From: Candidatus Babeliales bacterium
GTDB taxonomy: Bacteria; Babelota; Babeliae; Babelales; JACPOV01
Assembly: GCA_020054235.1 (NCBI GenBank)
Contig: JAGVLQ010000004.1
Coordinates: forward strand, 124,652 to 159,394
Length of the DNA: 34,743 nucleotides
Reading direction: 5' to 3'
Positions 32,080 through 34,743 of the stretch are shown piece by piece (positions within the stretch are counted from its first letter, which is position 1; each line of letters starts with the position of its first letter). The notes under the pieces were generated by a model that saw only the letters and a list, made by a program, of their open reading frames with translations, made no database searches and had not been told where the DNA came from. The translations under genes were made by a program, and so were the position numbers.

Positions 32080-33864
32080 TTACTTACGTAAAGCAGCACG
32101 CAAAATTTTCTTGCGCAAACGTACCGTTGTTGGTGTTACTTCAATAAGTTCATCAGGAGCAATCCATTCCATGCAACGTTCGAGTTCCATAACGCGCGGT
32201 GGCTCTAGCTTAATTGCTTCATCAGATCCTGATGCTCGCATATTGGTTAATTTCTTTTCTTTGCATGGGTTTACTTCCATATCACCTTCACGGCTGTTTT
32301 CACCGATAATCAAACCTTCATATACTTTTTGTGCAGGTCCAATAAACAAAATGCCACGCTCTTGTAAATTATTAAGAGCAAAACCTGTAGAAGTACCCGA
32401 TTCCATGGAAACAATAGCACCTTTGTTGCGGGTACTCATTTCACCTTTGAACGGTTTATAACCATGAAACTGAGTATTGAAAATCCCGGTACCTCGCGTG
32501 TCGGTTAAAAATTGGCTACGAAAACCAAGCAATCCGCGTGAAGGAACTTCAAATTCCATACGCAAACGATTATTTTTCAAGGGCTCCATATGGATAAGTT
32601 CAGCTTTTTTCGGTCCAAGCTTTTCCATTACTACACCTTGATGCTCAGTATTAACTTCAAGAATTACATATTCAACCGGCTCACATTTTTGGCCGTCAAT
32701 CGTTTTGAAAATTACTTGTGGTGCTGAAAGTTGAAACTCGAACCCTTCACGACGCATGTTTTCAAAAAGAATACCAAGATGCAATTGACCACGACCTAAA
32801 AGTTTAAATGTTTCTGGTGACTCAGTCGGTTCAACGCGCAATGCAACATTCGTTTTTAATTCTTTTTCAAGGCGCTCTTTAATTTGGCGTGAAGTTAACA
32901 GTGAACCTTCCTTGCCACTAAATGGCGAATCATTCACTGAAATAAATATGGAAAGCGTCGGCTCATCAATTTTTACATATGGATGTGGCATCGGATGTTC
33001 AGCTTCACAAACCGTCATACCAATAGTAACCGGATCATTAAAGCCTGTTATGGCAACGATATCACCTGCTGAAGCAGATTCTACTTCTTTCCGTTGCAAA
33101 CCATCGAAGGTATAAATTTTGGTTATGCGAGTAGGCTTACCAACGACATCATCTTTGCAACATACAATATTTTGACCAACCGTCATGGTGCCGCTAAAAA
33201 CACGTCCGATAGCAATAACACCCAAAAAATCTGAGCGGTCGAGACTGGTTACCAAAAATTGCAAGTGATCTGCTTTTGACTTTGGCGCTGGAATTGTTTT
33301 GATAATAGTATCCAGAACCACAGACATATCGCCACTTTTTACTGTCGGCTCAGTGCCAGCAAACCCTAATTTGCTCGAGCCATATAAAACTGGAAAATCA
33401 AGATGCTCATCAGTGGTAGCATAATCTAAGAAGAGATCATGAATAGCATTTTCTGTTTTTTCGATTTCAGCATCAGGGCGATCAATTTTGTTGATCAAAA
33501 CCATCGGCTTTAAATTAAGCTCTAATGCTTTTTTCAAAACAAAACGCGTGCCCGGCAATACACCTTCAGCTGCATCAACTAGAAGCAAAAAGCCTTCAAC
33601 CATTTGCAAGGTACGTTCAACTTCACCACCAAAATCACTGTGGCCAGGGGTATCAACAATATTGATACGATAACCATTGTAATTAATACCTGTTTGTTTT
33701 GCCAATATGGTAATCCCACGCTCTTTTTCAAGAGCATTTGAATCCATAACACGATCATCGCTTAATTGCATGCCAGCTTGACGCAAAAGCTTATCGACCA
33801 AGGTTGTTTTACCGTGGTCAACGTGAGCTATAATAGCTATATTTCTAATTTTTGAAGATTCCAT
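32080..33864 (-). CDS. typA: Ribosome-associated GTPase TypA/BipA
   Basis: Translational GTPase related to EF-G/LepA that acts in ribosome assembly and stress adaptation; about 594 residues. G1 is AHVDHGKTT (13-21), then the switch segment ERGITI, G3 [13 protein letters not shown] and G4 [11 protein letters not shown]-like domains and the TypA-specific C-terminal end follow ([26 protein letters not shown] is the typical block, read as two pieces). The ATG at 33864 is preferred over a TTG three codons earlier. Only a weak GGTT-type ribosome site is seen. A strong promoter lies at 33925-33953. truA follows after six bases. Confidence 0.97.
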   Translation of the reverse strand: MESSKIRNIAIIAHVDHGKTTLVDKLLRQAGMQLSDDRVMDSNALEKERGITILAKQTGINYNGYRINIVDTPGHSDFGGEVERTLQMVEGFLLLVDAAEGVLPGTRFVLKKALELNLKPMVLINKIDRPDAEIEKTENAIHDLFLDYATTDEHLDFPVLYGSSKLGFAGTEPTVKSGDMSVVLDTIIKTIPAPKSKADHLQFLVTSLDRSDFLGVIAIGRVFSGTMTVGQNIVCCKDDVVGKPTRITKIYTFDGLQRKEVESASAGDIVAITGFNDPVTIGMTVCEAEHPMPHPYVKIDEPTLSIFISVNDSPFSGKEGSLLTSRQIKERLEKELKTNVALRVEPTESPETFKLLGRGQLHLGILFENMRREGFEFQLSAPQVIFKTIDGQKCEPVEYVILEVNTEHQGVVMEKLGPKKAELIHMEPLKNNRLRMEFEVPSRGLLGFRSQFLTDTRGTGIFNTQFHGYKPFKGEMSTRNKGAIVSMESGTSTGFALNNLQERGILFIGPAQKVYEGLIIGENSREGDMEVNPCKEKKLTNMRASGSDEAIKLEPPRVMELERCMEWIAPDELIEVTPTTVRLRKKILRAALRK

Positions 33865-33924
33865 TATATTCAACCAATTTTAATTAAAATGTCCCTAAAA
33901 TTATAATTCATCGAGTACTAGCTC

Positions 33925-33953
33925 AGTATATACCATCCCTGGAAAAATGTCTA
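33925..33953 (-). promoter_or_regulatory. Sigma-70 promoter of typA-truA
   Basis: On the minus strand: TAGACA, exactly 17 bases, TATACT. The predicted transcript start lies about 50 bases before the typA start codon. Confidence 0.75.
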
Positions 33954-34021
33954 ATTGAAAAGTTTAACCTACAAATCATTCTTAAAAACTAATAAAACAG
34001 GTAAAAACTTTTTAATAAAGA

Positions 34022-34053
34022 GGGAAAGCCTCCGACTTAAGCAGAGGCTACCC
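34022..34053 (-). terminator. Probable terminator after rpsR
   Basis: Inverted repeat GGG..AGCCTC / GAGGCT.CCC around an eleven-base loop, followed on the minus strand by TCTTTATT. The U run is imperfect, so efficiency is uncertain. Confidence 0.6.
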
Positions 34054-34092
34054 AAAAACCTAAAAAGTACATACTGATTAAAATTTTGACTT

Positions 34093-34386
34093 TTAAAACC
34101 CTGACGCAGCATACGGCAATAATGCCATAGTACGCGATTTCTTAACAGAATGAGCTAATTCCCGCTGATGCCTGCTGCAAACACCAGAAATGCGAGATGA
34201 AAGAATTTTGCCACGCTCTGTTAAAAAGCCTCTTAAAACATTCGCATTTTTGTAATCAAGCAACACAGAAGGCTCTTCTGATCCACAAAAACGGCAATGT
34301 TTTCTAGGTGAAAATGAAAGTCTACGAGCTTTTTTTCTGAGCAAACGACCACTAACCTTTAATTTTGTCATTTTTTTTCTTGACAT
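34093..34386 (-). CDS. rpsR: 30S ribosomal protein bS18
   Basis: Binds the 30S platform next to bS6; 97 residues with the usual basic N-terminus. Zinc-type Cys/His pattern is visible: CRFC (about 32-35) and CSRH, with LDYKNANVLRGFLTERGKILSSRISGV as the rRNA-binding block (read as two parts). The ATG at 34386 has AAGGA eight bases upstream. It begins two bases after the rpsF stop, the normal rpsF-rpsR order, but ssb, which lies between them in many bacteria, is absent here. Confidence 0.97.
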   Translation of the reverse strand: MSRKKMTKLKVSGRLLRKKARRLSFSPRKHCRFCGSEEPSVLLDYKNANVLRGFLTERGKILSSRISGVCSRHQRELAHSVKKSRTMALLPYAASGF

Positions 34387-34388
34387 AC

Positions 34389-34743
34389 TTAGTCCTTATC
34401 AATTTCTAATTCATCCATATCTTCATTTTTTCTTGGTGCCCTTCTTTCTTTTGCGCTTCCTTCAGAAGAACCACCTGTTTTAATCAAGCCTTCCATTTTA
34501 TTTTCGCGCAAGAAAGTATCAACATCCTGAGAAGGAATATCCTCTAATGAATCTGGTTTTTGATAAGTAAATGGTTTTTTTTCATCAAGTCTTGTGTTCA
34601 TAAAACGCATAACTATTTGAGAAAATTTTAAATTAAAAAGATCATCGATCTCTTTTAGTAATACATCAGTATCTTTTTGCTCAGTTTGAAAGCGAGCTAA
34701 AAAATAGACCCCATAATCATTGGTGCGAACGGGATACGCTAGG
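34389..34743 (-). CDS. rpsF: 30S ribosomal protein bS6, 5' end outside window
   Basis: The frame is open to the right edge. The visible part reads PVRTNDYGVYFLARFQTE, then ends the fold with IVMRFMNTRLDE, the standard bS6 C-terminal block (LRFMTVR..). Beyond it is a tail of about 50 residues, longer than in most bS6. It is acidic at the end (EDMDELEIDKD) after a Ser/Gly/Arg patch. In E. coli, acidic C-terminal Glu residues are added post-translationally. ATG codons at 34601 and 34610 lie inside the gene and are not the start. rpsR follows two bases downstream. Confidence 0.95.
   Translation of the reverse strand, partial: LAYPVRTNDYGVYFLARFQTEQKDTDVLLKEIDDLFNLKFSQIVMRFMNTRLDEKKPFTYQKPDSLEDIPSQDVDTFLRENKMEGLIKTGGSSEGSAKERRAPRKNEDMDELEIDKD

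Noticed and set aside
34389-34610. A separate 73-residue gene starting at 34610
   Set aside because: The same frame stays open to the window edge and the upstream residues are typical bS6, so this is the C-terminus of rpsF.
1-34743. CRISPR array, prophage or insertion sequence
   Set aside because: No regularly spaced direct repeats, integrase, transposase or phage structural genes were seen on either strand.

Overview
The window is an AT-rich, densely packed bacterial chromosome segment from a didermic or at least secretory organism that makes peptidoglycan (murE). It carries an unusually high share of small secreted proteins with no recognisable domain. The mix of features is reminiscent of small-genome, host-associated lineages such as Candidatus Dependentiae (TM6/Babeliae) or Chlamydiae-like bacteria: low GC, many signal-peptide hypotheticals, a Chlamydia-type (class Ic) ribonucleotide reductase and a membrane pyrophosphatase. 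This placement is inference from gene content only. No tRNA, rRNA, CRISPR array, transposase or prophage was found.

Layout. 1-2178 (minus): glk then pgi, the entry to glycolysis; pgi is interrupted by a frameshift in an A10 tract and runs off the left edge. 2288-5184 (plus): site-2 protease rseP, a short putative leader ORF, and a two-gene ABC-2 exporter closed by a strong terminator. 5299-7202: a secreted thioredoxin facing two secreted hypotheticals. 7311-11034 (minus): nrdA-nrdB, separated by a pair of REP-like palindromes. 11513-12589 (plus): a secreted double-thioredoxin protein. 12633-17740 (minus): a secreted coiled hypothetical, a secreted GH1 beta-glycosidase, csaA and a K+-dependent, probably Na+-pumping, pyrophosphatase. 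17932-20255 (plus): a secreted PPP-family phosphatase and a secreted hypothetical. 20252-22988 (minus): an AGCS Na+/amino-acid symporter and murE. 23079-24507 (plus): ruvX, a 59-residue zinc-ribbon gene and tsaB. 24544-26784 (minus): secreted hypothetical genes, rsmE, and a second REP-like pair. 26866-29334 (plus): gpmI and a secreted coiled-coil protein. 29331-34743 (minus): a membrane-anchored GNAT enzyme, secreted hypotheticals, truA, typA, rpsR and the 3' part of rpsF.

How it fits together. Core sugar metabolism (GH1, glk, pgi, gpmI), DNA precursor supply (nrdAB), translation (rpsF, rpsR, typA, truA, tsaB, rsmE, csaA) and wall synthesis (murE) are interleaved with a secreted set: two thioredoxin-fold proteins, a phosphatase, a glycosidase and about eight unknowns. 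The pyrophosphatase and the AGCS carrier suggest use of a sodium gradient. The points most worth checking are the pgi slippage site, the Phe-for-Tyr class Ic NrdB, the two REP/BIME-like loci with covarying apical stems (one inside nrdAB), the recurrent Met-Glu at predicted signal-peptide ends, the small zinc-ribbon gene coupled to tsaB, and the leader ORF upstream of the ABC exporter.
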